Assembly: GCA_041391385.1 (NCBI GenBank)
Contig: JAWKOD010000007.1
Coordinates: 124,001 to 188,000 of the forward strand
Source: CANIGN01 sp041391385
Lineage (GTDB): Bacteria > Bdellovibrionota > UBA2428
Reading direction: 5' to 3'
Length of the DNA stretch: 64,000 bases
Made by a program: the position numbers and the translations under genes
In this document: piece after piece, positions 25,863 to 34,476 of the stretch
Layout: every line of letters begins with the position of its first letter
Position numbering within the stretch: the stretch's first letter is position 1
The notes under the pieces: generated by a model
Databases searched by the model: none
What the model was told of the DNA's origin: nothing
Seen by the model: the letters and a program-made list of their open reading frames with translations, nothing else

Positions 25863-27176
25863 CTATTTTTTATAAATTTTATCTTTTAAGTATTTCGGAA
25901 GCTGATCAAGCGAAATCACCTCTTGAGCCATGCTATCGCGTTCACGCACTGTCACCGTTTTCTTTTCAATCGTATCAAAGTCGACTGTTACACAATAAGG
26001 AGTTCCGACTTCGTCTTGCCTTCGATAACGCTTTCCAATGCTTCCAGAAGCATCGTAGTCGACAGAAAAATCATTTTGAAGATCAGTCACAATCTTCATT
26101 GCCAACTCGTCCATGCCTTCTTTTTTCATAAGCGGAAACACAGCTACTTGAATAGGAGTAATCTCGGGATTGAGCTTTAATACGATACGCTCGTTGGCCT
26201 TATCGTCTACATAAGCATCCAACAAGACCGCTAGGGTGCAACGATCCGCCCCAACCGATGTTTCGATTATATAGGGTAAGTACTTTTCATTGTTTCGCTT
26301 AGGATCAACATAATGAAGGTTTTTCTTAGAATACTCTTCATGACGAGTTAAATCGAAATTTGTACGGTTGTGTACTCCTTCAATTTCATCCCAACCAAAA
26401 GGGAATTCATACTCCACGTCTCCCGCAGCTTTTGCATAGTGTGCAAGAGCTCCTGGCTTGTGAGGACTAAAACGAATTTTTTCTTTTCTTAAACCCAAGT
26501 CGTAATGCCAGTTAAGACGTGTCTCGCGCCAAAAATCAAACCACTTATCGTCCTCTGAAGCATGAATGAAAAATTGCATTTCCATTTGCTCGAATTCGCG
26601 AGTTCTAAAAGTAAAGTTCCCCGGAGTAATCTCGTTTCTAAAAGCCTTACCAATCTGCGCGATACCAAAAGGCACCTGCATACGTAAGCTCGAAGCCACA
26701 TTGAGAAAGTTCACATAAATCCCCTGAGCGGTTTCAGGGCGAAGATAAACCACAGCACCTGAATCCTCTACGGGACCCATATGAGTTTTAAACATCAAAT
26801 TAAAATTTCGCGCTTCTGAAAGCTCAAGACTGCCACAGTTAGGGCACTTTACTTTTCCGTCATCTGTTTTAGGAGCTTTGTCCTCACGAAAACGTGAACG
26901 ACATTTTTTACAATCCACTAAAGGATCGGTAAAGTTCTCTACATGTCCGCTGGCTTCCCACACACGAGGCGCCATCAAAATAGAAGCATCTAATCCTACA
27001 ACGTCTAAGCGAGAAGTCATCGACTTCCACCAACGATCCTTCACGTTCTTTTTAAGGGCGACGCCCAAAGGACCATAATCCCAGCAGCTATTAAGGCCGC
27101 CATAAATTTCTGAGCTTTGAAAAACAAAACCACGACGTTTAGCAAGTGAAACCAAGTCCTGTAGTGTATCGGCCAT
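25863..27176 (-). CDS. glyQS: Glycyl-tRNA synthetase, single-chain dimeric type
   Basis: Charges tRNA-Gly in the cytoplasm. I chose ATG 27176 (MADTLQDLVSLAKRRGFVFQ) because it matches the family N-terminus and follows TAGGATC; the frame runs upstream to 27251 but those residues are not conserved and overlap the gene before. Class II motifs are seen: EIYGGLNSCWDYGPLG near the N-terminus, RPETAQGIYVNF, FGIAQIGKAFRNEITP (motif 2) and GADRCTLAVLLDAY (motif 3). A zinc-knuckle CKKCRSRF ... CPNCGS lies in the insert. This is the eukaryote/archaea-like alpha2 form, not the alpha2beta2 GlyQ/GlyS form. It ends with an anticodon-binding domain of about 100 residues. Confidence 0.93.
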   Translation of the reverse strand: MADTLQDLVSLAKRRGFVFQSSEIYGGLNSCWDYGPLGVALKKNVKDRWWKSMTSRLDVVGLDASILMAPRVWEASGHVENFTDPLVDCKKCRSRFREDKAPKTDDGKVKCPNCGSLELSEARNFNLMFKTHMGPVEDSGAVVYLRPETAQGIYVNFLNVASSLRMQVPFGIAQIGKAFRNEITPGNFTFRTREFEQMEMQFFIHASEDDKWFDFWRETRLNWHYDLGLRKEKIRFSPHKPGALAHYAKAAGDVEYEFPFGWDEIEGVHNRTNFDLTRHEEYSKKNLHYVDPKRNNEKYLPYIIETSVGADRCTLAVLLDAYVDDKANERIVLKLNPEITPIQVAVFPLMKKEGMDELAMKIVTDLQNDFSVDYDASGSIGKRYRRQDEVGTPYCVTVDFDTIEKKTVTVRERDSMAQEVISLDQLPKYLKDKIYKK

Positions 27177-27229
27177 TTGAAATGATCCTAGCGAAAAGAG
27201 CCTTAGCTGAGAACCCTTTTTATAAGCTT

Positions 27230-27871
27230 TTAGAGGCTTTTTTGAATCCAATTCAGGAAAGCAGGCTGCTTTGAGAGCTTTTTAAGCAAAAAAGCCCTGG
27301 AGGCATTTTCGTCAGCCAGCAACGCCTCCTTCCACAAGTCCTCAAACAAGAGTTCTGAAGAACCTACTGCGAGTGAAGGAAAAGCTCCGTCATCAACTTC
27401 TCCAAAGCCCACAATCAACAACTTTGCCCAGAGTACCTTTAGGGCACGCATATAAGTGGCCTCAAAAAACTTTCCCTTTAGATCAGTCTCTTTTTTTATG
27501 CGCTTTGTGGATATAGGCGAGTTCTGATCTAAGAGCTGCATGATTTTTTTGCTTTCATGAGTGAGTTTTTTCTTTTTAAACTCAGAAGTTTTCATCAAAC
27601 ATAAAAGGGCAACAAAGACTTCTCTAGAAAAAAAAGTTGCTCGACCCTGAAAGTACTTTGCATAAACAACTTGTGTAGATTCGGAGAGCTTCATGCGCAA
27701 GTGCCACAGGTTTGCGACTCGATCGTCGCCATCGTCCGTCCACTCCCAGAGCATTTCTTCATCTGGATAAAAAACAGACCACAAAGACAAGACATCACTC
27801 TTGTTTTTCATGGGATAGACCAAGAGAATTCCGTGCCTATTAATGGCAGAAATTGCAGAGCGCTTATTCAC
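27230..27871 (-). CDS. AlkZ-related protein (winged-helix, DNA-glycosylase-like)
   Basis: About 213 residues, cytoplasmic. The N-terminal part (INRHGILLVYP, then SLWSVFYP, MLWEWTDDGDDRVANLWHL, VVYAKYFQGRATFFSREVF) resembles short proteins annotated as AlkZ-related, relatives of the YcaQ/AlkZ family that removes bulky or cross-linked bases. A central segment looks winged-helix. Whether it keeps any glycosylase activity is unknown. The start is uncertain: GTG 27871 is used here, and TTG 27895 would add eight hydrophobic residues. It lies 53 bases upstream of glyQS on the same strand and may be co-transcribed with it. Confidence 0.5.
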   Translation of the reverse strand: MNKRSAISAINRHGILLVYPMKNKSDVLSLWSVFYPDEEMLWEWTDDGDDRVANLWHLRMKLSESTQVVYAKYFQGRATFFSREVFVALLCLMKTSEFKKKKLTHESKKIMQLLDQNSPISTKRIKKETDLKGKFFEATYMRALKVLWAKLLIVGFGEVDDGAFPSLAVGSSELLFEDLWKEALLADENASRAFLLKKLSKQPAFLNWIQKSL

Positions 27872-27958
27872 TGAGATGAAAAATAGTAGTAGCAATGCGG
27901 CGTGTCAACGTCCCGAGCCCCTGAATCGATAGGCCTCATTCAAATTCAAAGTCCATTC

Positions 27959-27987
27959 TTGACTCAGAAAGTAATTCTAGCGATATA
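27959..27987 (+). promoter_or_regulatory. Promoter of the initiator tRNA gene
   Basis: TTGACT at 27959-27964, a 17-base spacer, and GATATA at 27982-27987, five bases before the mature tRNA start at 27993. It is a close sigma-70 match for a single tRNA gene. Confidence 0.65.
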
Positions 27988-27992
27988 CAGGG

Positions 27993-28069
<77 letters not shown>

Positions 28070-28171
28070 ATTTTTTTTCCATTTAAATTTTAATAAAACG
28101 ATTACCTTACCCATAAGTTTTGCTTTTGTAGCTAAATGGACAGCAAGAAGAGCTTTCATTAATTATAAAGA

Positions 28172-29152
28172 ATGCCATTCAAAAGGTCTATGCGATCACT
28201 CCCAATCCCAGCCTTAGACCTAAACGCTTCTGTCTCTCAGATTGTTGAAAATGAAAAGAACTATGTCTCTAATGAGAAACGCTATCAGGCGGAAACTCCA
28301 ATAAACGCCGCCCCGCACGTTCTCAATCACCTCGAGTACCCCGTACGAGCGGGTGGCTTTTAGTGCGGTTGGAGTGCAAGTTGAGAAACTCTTGAAAAAA
28401 GAAGCTGTTCAAACTGATTTTACAACCATTAAGCAAGAAACACGCATAAACATAACAATCTCGAATCAAAGTCTCACAAGCAAACAAGATTTAGCTTTCC
28501 TGAGCCAAAAATAGATCGAAGTGAAAAAAAATTATTGTTAAAAAAGATACGTGCTCAAAAAAAGGGAACTCTGTTTATGTTAGGAGGAAGTCTTCCGCCG
28601 CAATTTACAGCTAACGATGCTAAAAAAATTTTAGAATTAGCTCATAAGAAAAAAATTGCCACGATAGTCGACATCCCCGCTGAGCATCTGCGAGCAATCC
28701 TCCCTTCAAAACCGCTCATGATCAAACCCAACCTCCCTTGAATTTGAGCAATTGGTAAGAATAAAATTGAGCAAAATTCCTGAAATTTTGTTTAGGCCAA
28801 AAAAAAACTCCTTAAACACTGCCCAGTTATATGTGTTTCATCAGTCAGCAGCGGTGTTCTGCTAGTCACAAGAAATGGAGCCTACTTTGCCCAAGGTCCA
28901 AAGATAAAAGCAAAGAGCAGTGTAGGCGCGGAGATTCCATGGTGGGTGCTATGGCGGCAGGAATGTTAAAAAATCATTACTTATGAAATGTTTTTCGGCA
29001 ATCAAAAAAAAGAAATTAAGGATAAGACATGGGAATCAATACTTAGCCTAGGAATGGGTGCCGCACTTGCTACAATAAGCTTAGCGGGTACAAATTTAGG
29101 AAAAAAAGCAGCAATCCTTAAGTACTCAAAACAAATTCAACTTAAAGACTAA
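28172..29152 (+). pseudogene. Decayed PfkB-family sugar kinase (fructose-6-phosphate kinase II / FruK-like)
   Basis: About 980 bases in which fragments of one kinase appear in order across all three frames. They are VYAITPNP then ALDLNASV (N-terminal substrate motif, shifted between), EKRYQAETPINAA, KLLKKEAVQTDFTTIKQETRINITI, then a long open piece with MLGGSLPPQFT and MIKPNLP, and near the end VGAGDS split by a missing base (28941-28960), MVGAMAAGML, and ATISLAGTNLG. Several frameshifts and in-frame stops separate the parts, and the segment between 28751 and 28850 looks eroded. No start is convincing beyond ATG 28172. Unlike the single-lesion genes in this window, this is a true relic. It implies the lineage once had this phosphofructokinase or 1-phosphofructokinase. 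Confidence 0.82.
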
Positions 29153-29169
29153 AGCAGTAGTTAGAACTA

Positions 29170-29472
29170 TCAATGCCCACCGCCCTTTTTTCTTAGCTCG
29201 GCAAGTTTTTCATTTAAAAGTTTAGGACTAGAAACAGTGACTTCGACGCCCTTCTTGTCATAACATCTGTAGTAAGGAAAGGTCATGAGTCCAATTGGAG
29301 CTCGCTCTTCTTTGCACTGACCTCCCTCCTTTTTTATTCGCTCTGCTTCAGCGTCGACCTCTTTCATTGTGTCAAAGCGCCTATCATTTTCATCCTTCTC
29401 TCGAGCTACAAAGGCTTGTAAAAGAAGGGGGAAAATTAAAGATAAAAACAATACAGAGGAGACTCTACTCAT
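29170..29472 (-). CDS. Small exported protein of unknown function
   Basis: A 100-residue protein with a signal peptide (SVLFLSLIFPLLLQAFVA) and a charged mature part with two cysteines (GGQCKEE and YYRCYDKKG) that could form a disulfide. Heptad-like charged stretch around DAEAERIKKEG and a basic C-terminus (LRKKGGGH). No family recognised. It starts near 29472 with only a weak ribosome site and ends 18 bases from the 3' end of the kinase relic. Plausible but minor gene. Confidence 0.5.
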   Translation of the reverse strand: MSRVSSVLFLSLIFPLLLQAFVAREKDENDRRFDTMKEVDAEAERIKKEGGQCKEERAPIGLMTFPYYRCYDKKGVEVTVSSPKLLNEKLAELRKKGGGH

Positions 29473-29543
29473 ATATAGATTTTAATATAAGCGAAGAAAA
29501 TAAATGTTAATTTTAGGTTAATAGTTTTTAAATGAATACGTTT

Positions 29544-30851
29544 CTATTTAGTTACAGCCGAAGTGATAACATCATTCCCTGAGGCTTTAATCAAAACATT
29601 ATCTTCGATTCGTACTCCACCAAAGTCTTTCCATTTTTCAACTTCACTCCAATTGATGTGTTCTTTGTACTTCACCTGAAGATTCGAATCTTCGATTAAA
29701 GCTTTTATAAAGTAGAGTCCGGGCTCAACTGTCATTAGAAAATTCTCTTCAAGTGGAATATCCACTCGAATGCGCACTCCCGCATAAAGCTTTGCTTTAG
29801 GCTTTGGCACGCCCCCAACATCACGTACTCTAAGACCGACCATATGCCCCACTCCATGGGGAAAAAAGACAGAGATAGCTCCACTTTCTACTAGAGCCTC
29901 TGTAGATCCTTTGGCAATTTTCAATTCGATCAAACCTTGCGCGAGTACTCGTGCTGCTGTGAGATGCACTTCAGACCATGAAACAGAGGGTCGACAAAGC
30001 TCCAGTGCCGCTATCTGACTTTTTAAAACCAAATCATAAATGTCTTTTTGCTTTGATGTAAAAGTTCCATCCACTGCAAAAACGCGAGTTATATCGACAC
30101 AGTAATCTTGAATATCTGCTCCTGCATCTATCACTACGATTTCACCTTTATTTAAAACTCTTGAACTGGGGATGGCATGCAAAATCGATGCATTTGTTCC
30201 AGAACCTACCAAGGTATCATAGGGAAATTTTTCAGCACCGGCATTTAAAGCAGCAAATTCATATTCAAGTTGTAGCTGTCTCTCTGTTATCCCGGGCCGA
30301 ATAATCTTTCTTATTTGCATATAGCCGGCATGTGCAGCTTGAAATGCTTTTTTAACAAGAGCGATTTCAGCATCGTCTTTAACGCGTCTTACTTTATTTA
30401 AAGCCTCTTGAATCTCATCGTGCTTCTCTACAGAAACATTTTCTAAAGATTTCATTCTGCTGTTAGCCTGCCCTAGAACATAAATGTTCCTGTACTTTTT
30501 CTTAGAAAAGAAACTTTCAAACTCGTTAACATCACGGCCCTCAAATTGAGTATTGAGCCCTTCCCAAACTTGCTCATCCCGAGATGTTTTTTTAATAAAT
30601 AATTGCAAGCCCTCAGTCTTGGAATAAAGGAAAAGAGATTCAGGTCGCTGCAATCCACTTAACCAATAGAAATCGGGATGTGTTAGAAAAGGATACGATT
30701 GATCAAGGCCACCTGGCTTCTGTATTGGCTCTCCTGAGCAAATAACAACAACATCATCACTTCCTAAGTGATTAGAAAAAGATTGAATGAGCCTCTGTGC
30801 TCTATCTTCTAAAACTGCGCGATTAAAATAGGGAGTTTCATGAGCTGACAT
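29544..30851 (-). CDS. pepP: Xaa-Pro aminopeptidase, M24B family
   Basis: Cytoplasmic metallopeptidase that removes N-terminal residues ahead of proline. N-terminal AMP_N domain (about 1-150) with GEPIQKPGGLDQSYPFLTHPDFYWLSG split over two conserved blocks. The C-terminal pita-bread domain has the five dinuclear metal ligands in order: DAGADIQDYCVDITRVF (two Asp), HGVGHMVGLRVRD (His), TVEPGLY (Glu), and GGVRIED (Glu). Length 435 is normal. It is downstream of the thiolase gene on the same strand with a 52-base gap, so it may be read through from the TetR operon. Confidence 0.9.
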   Translation of the reverse strand: MSAHETPYFNRAVLEDRAQRLIQSFSNHLGSDDVVVICSGEPIQKPGGLDQSYPFLTHPDFYWLSGLQRPESLFLYSKTEGLQLFIKKTSRDEQVWEGLNTQFEGRDVNEFESFFSKKKYRNIYVLGQANSRMKSLENVSVEKHDEIQEALNKVRRVKDDAEIALVKKAFQAAHAGYMQIRKIIRPGITERQLQLEYEFAALNAGAEKFPYDTLVGSGTNASILHAIPSSRVLNKGEIVVIDAGADIQDYCVDITRVFAVDGTFTSKQKDIYDLVLKSQIAALELCRPSVSWSEVHLTAARVLAQGLIELKIAKGSTEALVESGAISVFFPHGVGHMVGLRVRDVGGVPKPKAKLYAGVRIRVDIPLEENFLMTVEPGLYFIKALIEDSNLQVKYKEHINWSEVEKWKDFGGVRIEDNVLIKASGNDVITSAVTK

Positions 30852-30903
30852 AGCCCGAAGTATAGTGCCTCAGCTTAAACTAAGGCAAGCTAAGCCCAGA
30901 GTA

Positions 30904-32175
30904 TCAAGCACCTTCAAGAATTGCTGCTACGCCCATACCGCCAGCGGTACAAATACTAATAAGCCCTAGCTCCCCAGGATTATGACTCAAAAGCTTCGCC
31001 AAAGTTCCACTGATGCGCGCTCCAGTGGCAGAGAAGGGATGACCCAGAGCTAAACTACTTCCCACGGTATTTAAGCGACTTCGATCTATTGGGCCTAGAT
31101 TAAATGGATCAGTCTCCCAGGCTTTTAAAGTGCACAAAACCTGTGCTGCAAATGCCTCGTGTATTTCAATGAATTTAAAATCACTAAAAGATAGCTCATG
31201 GGCTTTAAGCAAATCCGCTACGGCATAGGTTGGTGCCATCAACAAACCTTCTTTTCCAGAAACAAAATCCACACCCCAGGCTCTCACATCTGCAAAGTAA
31301 GCAAGAATGGGTAAATTATTTTTCTGAGCGTATTCCTCCGAGGCTAAAAAAACTGCAGCGGCCCCGTCACTCAAGGCAGTGCTATTACCTGCAGTTAAAG
31401 TGCCCGTTTCTGTTTTATCAAATGCTGTTTTTAGCTTCAGCAGTTTATCAAGTGAAGTATCTTCTCTGAGTATTGAATCTCGATTGAGGCCCTTGAACTC
31501 AATAACGAGATCCTTATAAAAACCACTGGCATAAGCCTCTGCTGCCTTTTTGTGACTCTCAAGAGCAAGCTCGTCCTGACTTTCTCGTGTAACGCTCCAT
31601 TCCTTTGCCATTAACTCGCAATGCTCTCCCATAGAAAGCCCTGTTCTTTTTTCGACAACGCGAGGAAGCTCTGGGAGAAAATCCTTGGGCCTCAATGATT
31701 TCAAATCCAGAATTGATTGGGCAGAAAGCCCCTTAGAATAAAAGTTTTTAAAAACCTGAGCTAAGTTATCTGAAAACAACAACGGCAAGTTACTATTTGT
31801 ATCAACACCTCCAGCCATTCCACATTCAATTTGTCCGAGTGCTATTTTATTTGCGACCGCAGTAACAGCCTCGAGTCCGCTCCCACAAGCACGTTCTAAA
31901 TCAAAAGCAGGTGTATGAGGATCAAGAGTCGTTCCCAATACGCAATCTCTTGCTAAGCCTCTCTCTGAGGGAGACTTTAAAAGAGATCCGACAACAACTT
32001 CGCCCAGTCTTTTTCCTGACAAATTTAAAGTGTGCACCAGAGAATCAAAGACAGGAGTTAAAAGTTCAGAAAGCGTTATTTTGTTATAATAAGTGCCACT
32101 TTTTACAAAAGGTATGCGCTTAGAAGCAACTATAGCCACTCGTCTGCGTTCAACTGTTTTAGTATTGTGTCCCAT
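30904..32175 (-). CDS. Acetyl-CoA acyltransferase (thiolase), fatty-acid oxidation type
   Basis: Thiolase that splits 3-ketoacyl-CoA. The nucleophilic Cys97 lies in ERACGSGLEAV, the second motif IEIHEAFAAQVL has the NxHE-like region, GHPFSATGARI the histidine, and CTAGGMG the second catalytic cysteine. The HPF...ATGAR variant and length 423 resemble FadI-type anaerobic or trifunctional-complex thiolases more than FadA. It lies one base after the alpha/beta-hydrolase gene in an operon led by a TetR regulator, which suggests acyl-CoA-responsive control. No hydratase/dehydrogenase partner is in the window. Confidence 0.85.
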   Translation of the reverse strand: MGHNTKTVERRRVAIVASKRIPFVKSGTYYNKITLSELLTPVFDSLVHTLNLSGKRLGEVVVGSLLKSPSERGLARDCVLGTTLDPHTPAFDLERACGSGLEAVTAVANKIALGQIECGMAGGVDTNSNLPLLFSDNLAQVFKNFYSKGLSAQSILDLKSLRPKDFLPELPRVVEKRTGLSMGEHCELMAKEWSVTRESQDELALESHKKAAEAYASGFYKDLVIEFKGLNRDSILREDTSLDKLLKLKTAFDKTETGTLTAGNSTALSDGAAAVFLASEEYAQKNNLPILAYFADVRAWGVDFVSGKEGLLMAPTYAVADLLKAHELSFSDFKFIEIHEAFAAQVLCTLKAWETDPFNLGPIDRSRLNTVGSSLALGHPFSATGARISGTLAKLLSHNPGELGLISICTAGGMGVAAILEGA

Positions 32176-32176
32176 A

Positions 32177-33010
32177 TTACACGGCCTCCTTTATAAACCC
32201 TACAACGTGAGAAATAACTTCTGTGTCACGTAAAATTTTCCTATGACCTAAGCCACTAAAGAGTTTATTTTTAGCCTCAGGAAAAGCTTTAACTAGCCTT
32301 TCAAATTCACTCGCAGGAACATCCTTATCTTTTTCGTCGTGCAAAATTAAAAGAGGATTTTTATTTTTCAAATCCCACTTAAGAACATCAAACACTTCAA
32401 CAGGTTCTCCAACTTGTTCTTCGAGAGACTTTAGAACCGATTTAAAGGTAGATTTTCTCAGTTTCATTTTTTCAGCTAAAGAACTCACTGCGGGTAACCA
32501 TTGAGAAGGAGAAGCAATAAGTATTGCCTTCGAAAGCTTTAATCCCCTCTCGGCTGCTAACATAAGTGCGGCTGCGCCCATAGAGTGTGCAACGTAGGCT
32601 TCTATAGGTCCAAGAAACTCTGCATCTTCCTGAATTGCTGATGCAAATTCTAAGAGGTGAGTTTGCGCACCGGGTGAGTCTCCATGTGCAGGTCCATCCC
32701 AAGCCATCACCTGATAACCAGCAGCAAGTAAGGGTTCTACAAAGGCGCCGAGTTGAGTTCCCCGGCCTTCCCAACCATGAATGAGTAAGACTCGAGGGGC
32801 ATTCTCACCCCAAACATATATTTTTCGACCCGAAGGAGTTTCAATTTTTCGAGCCGTAGCAAGTAATTGCTTTTCCCATTCAGGCCTTTCGTAACGTTTT
32901 GGAGTCATAAAAGCTTTTGCGATATAAGCTCCCGTTTTCTTCGGGGCAACCCAAGAAGCTAAAGCTAATAGGCTTCTGTTAATGTGTTCGCGTCTTTTAT
33001 TTTTTTTCAT
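32177..33010 (-). CDS. Alpha/beta hydrolase
   Basis: A 277-residue cytoplasmic hydrolase with no signal peptide. LLIHGWEGRG is the oxyanion-hole region, AHSMGAA carries the nucleophile serine, LILHDEKDKDVP the acid, and GLGHRKIL the histidine. This is a complete triad. The basic N-terminus MKKNKRREHINRS is short. It overlaps tetR by 14 bases and precedes the thiolase gene by one base, so the three form one operon. Likely substrates are esters or thioesters handled with the thiolase, but this is inference. Confidence 0.8.
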   Translation of the reverse strand: MKKNKRREHINRSLLALASWVAPKKTGAYIAKAFMTPKRYERPEWEKQLLATARKIETPSGRKIYVWGENAPRVLLIHGWEGRGTQLGAFVEPLLAAGYQVMAWDGPAHGDSPGAQTHLLEFASAIQEDAEFLGPIEAYVAHSMGAAALMLAAERGLKLSKAILIASPSQWLPAVSSLAEKMKLRKSTFKSVLKSLEEQVGEPVEVFDVLKWDLKNKNPLLILHDEKDKDVPASEFERLVKAFPEAKNKLFSGLGHRKILRDTEVISHVVGFIKEAV

Positions 33011-33602
33011 TTTTTAACTCCGTAAAAGTCGCGGCCTCAATTTGCCTAAAGATAGACTTAAGAACTTTCTCGGGATTATCACTTGCTCGTGCCAATTGAA
33101 GGCCTCCCTGTATACTTGCTCCAATAAACAGAGCGTGAGCAGCCACTTTATCTTTAGATATTTTCAATTCGCGGGCTTTAATACTTTCTTCAAGTAAAGT
33201 AACTAACCACGATCGGTGACAATCTATGAGACCCTGAAGTTCAATTCTGACTGGTTTAGAAAAATTATTCCAATCCAAAAGTAAAGAGCCTCCTGGACAA
33301 ACGCTCTTACCGCTGCGAGATATTTCGGCAAACATTTCGAAGTAAGCCCTAAGCTTTGCCCTAGGATCAAGTGATTGTGAATCAAGTGCAGCTATCCAAG
33401 CCTCAAGGCGTTTCCGATAATCAAGCACCATCACACGTGCTAGGTCTTCTTTGGTTTTAAAATGATGATGAACGCTTGCCTTACGAATTCCAACTGAGTC
33501 AGCTAAATCCTGAAAACTTAAAAACTGATAGCCTCTTTCCTGTAAGAGAACTTGTGCCTTATTGATAATTTTCTTAGCTGTTAAGCCTAAACCTAAACTC
33601 AT
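32997..33602 (-). CDS. TetR-family repressor of the hydrolase-thiolase operon
   Basis: A 201-residue TetR regulator. The N-terminal DNA-binding domain has helix-turn-helix LSFQDLADSVGIRKASVHHHF (residues about 28-48), and a TetR_C-like ligand domain follows. ATG 33602 has TATAAT (33614-33609 on the minus strand) just six bases ahead and no Shine-Dalgarno site, so the transcript may be leaderless. A 16-bp palindrome at 33624-33639 overlaps this promoter, so it probably represses itself and the downstream hydrolase and thiolase genes. The ligand is unknown; acyl-CoA is a reasonable guess from context. Confidence 0.87.
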   Translation of the reverse strand: MSLGLGLTAKKIINKAQVLLQERGYQFLSFQDLADSVGIRKASVHHHFKTKEDLARVMVLDYRKRLEAWIAALDSQSLDPRAKLRAYFEMFAEISRSGKSVCPGGSLLLDWNNFSKPVRIELQGLIDCHRSWLVTLLEESIKARELKISKDKVAAHALFIGASIQGGLQLARASDNPEKVLKSIFRQIEAATFTELKNEKK

Positions 33603-33608
33603 GACTTC

Positions 33609-33639
33609 ATTATACCCGACCTACCTACCGATAGGTAGG
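33609..33639 (-). promoter_or_regulatory. TetR promoter and palindromic operator
   Basis: The palindrome CCTACCGATAGGTAGG (33624-33639; six-base arms, four-base spacer) sits just upstream of a minus-strand TATAAT (33609-33614). This form is typical of TetR-family operators. It overlaps the -35/spacer region, so bound regulator would block RNA polymerase. Confidence 0.65.
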
Positions 33640-33657
33640 GCAGCTAAGTCATTGAAA

Positions 33658-34365
33658 TTAAAAGCTGGGACTTAAGTCAAAAAGTAAAAACTCTGAATCC
33701 TTCTGAGCAACTACGCTCAAGAGCTCTTCGTCTCTCACGGCAAGTCCATCACCTACTGAGAGCTCTAATGAATTTACCTTAAGCTCGCCTTTTACCATTT
33801 GTAACCAAGCAACACGCCCTTGCCCAAGTTGATAATCAAGAGAGTCATCAGCTTTTAAGCGAGACACGTAAAGCTTAGCATCTTGTGAAATACTTAAAGA
33901 GCCAAGCTCTGCATCAGGAGAAACAACTAGAACTAACTTTTCAGTATTCAATTGTTCTTCAAAAGATTTTTGTTGGTAGCTAGGAGTTAAGCCCTTCTTA
34001 TTAGGATGTATCCAAATCTGCAGCAAATGCGTATCCTCTCCTTTGCGAGGGCTATATTCAGAGTGTAGGACTCCTTTACCAGCAGACATTTTTTGAACCT
34101 CACCTGGTAATATGACAGCTTGGTTGCCCATAGAATCCTTATGTTCAAGGGCTCCTTTTACAACATAAGTAATAATTTCCATGTCCTTATGAGGATGCAT
34201 TCCAAAGCCTTCCCCTCCTTGAATCCAGTCCTCATTTATAACTCTCAAAGGGCCAAAACCCATAAAGTCTGGGGCGTGATAATCCGCAAAAGAAAAAGTA
34301 TGCTTAGATTTGAGCCAGCCATGCTCAGCTCCACCTCGGTCATTTGTTTTACGTAGTGTTAACAT
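33658..34365 (-). CDS. Pirin-family bicupin protein
   Basis: A 235-residue cytoplasmic pirin of the YhhW/quercetinase type. Cupin metal ligands are visible: two histidines in FGMHPHKDMEI and His/Glu in VLHSEYSP. The surrounding VVKGALEHKDSMGN is a family hallmark. The ATG 34365 follows GAGAGGAGAT. It is divergent from the LysR gene, 111 bases apart, which is the common arrangement for a LysR target. It may respond to oxidative or quinone stress, which is inference from relatives. Confidence 0.88.
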   Translation of the reverse strand: MLTLRKTNDRGGAEHGWLKSKHTFSFADYHAPDFMGFGPLRVINEDWIQGGEGFGMHPHKDMEIITYVVKGALEHKDSMGNQAVILPGEVQKMSAGKGVLHSEYSPRKGEDTHLLQIWIHPNKKGLTPSYQQKSFEEQLNTEKLVLVVSPDAELGSLSISQDAKLYVSRLKADDSLDYQLGQGRVAWLQMVKGELKVNSLELSVGDGLAVRDEELLSVVAQKDSEFLLFDLSPSF

Positions 34366-34443
34366 TGTTGTTTATCTCCTCTCTTTTCGTTTCTTATATG
34401 AATATAGTCTTTTTTTAGATTAATCATTAGCCCGTATAATCTG

Positions 34444-34476
34444 TTTACATTGTTCATTGTATTGTACAATAAGCAT
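34444..34476 (+). promoter_or_regulatory. LysR promoter with ATTGTACAAT palindrome
   Basis: TTTACA at 34444-34449, a short 15-base spacer and TACAAT at 34465-34470, exactly six bases before the ATG at 34477. A perfect ten-base palindrome ATTGTACAAT (34461-34470) covers the -10 box and is preceded by ATTGTT and ATTGTA half-like elements, so it may be the LysR autoregulatory site. Confidence 0.5.

Noticed and set aside
27177..27251. N-terminal 25-residue extension of glycyl-tRNA synthetase
   Set aside because: Not conserved, overlaps the upstream gene's end, and the internal ATG has a better ribosome site and matches the family start.
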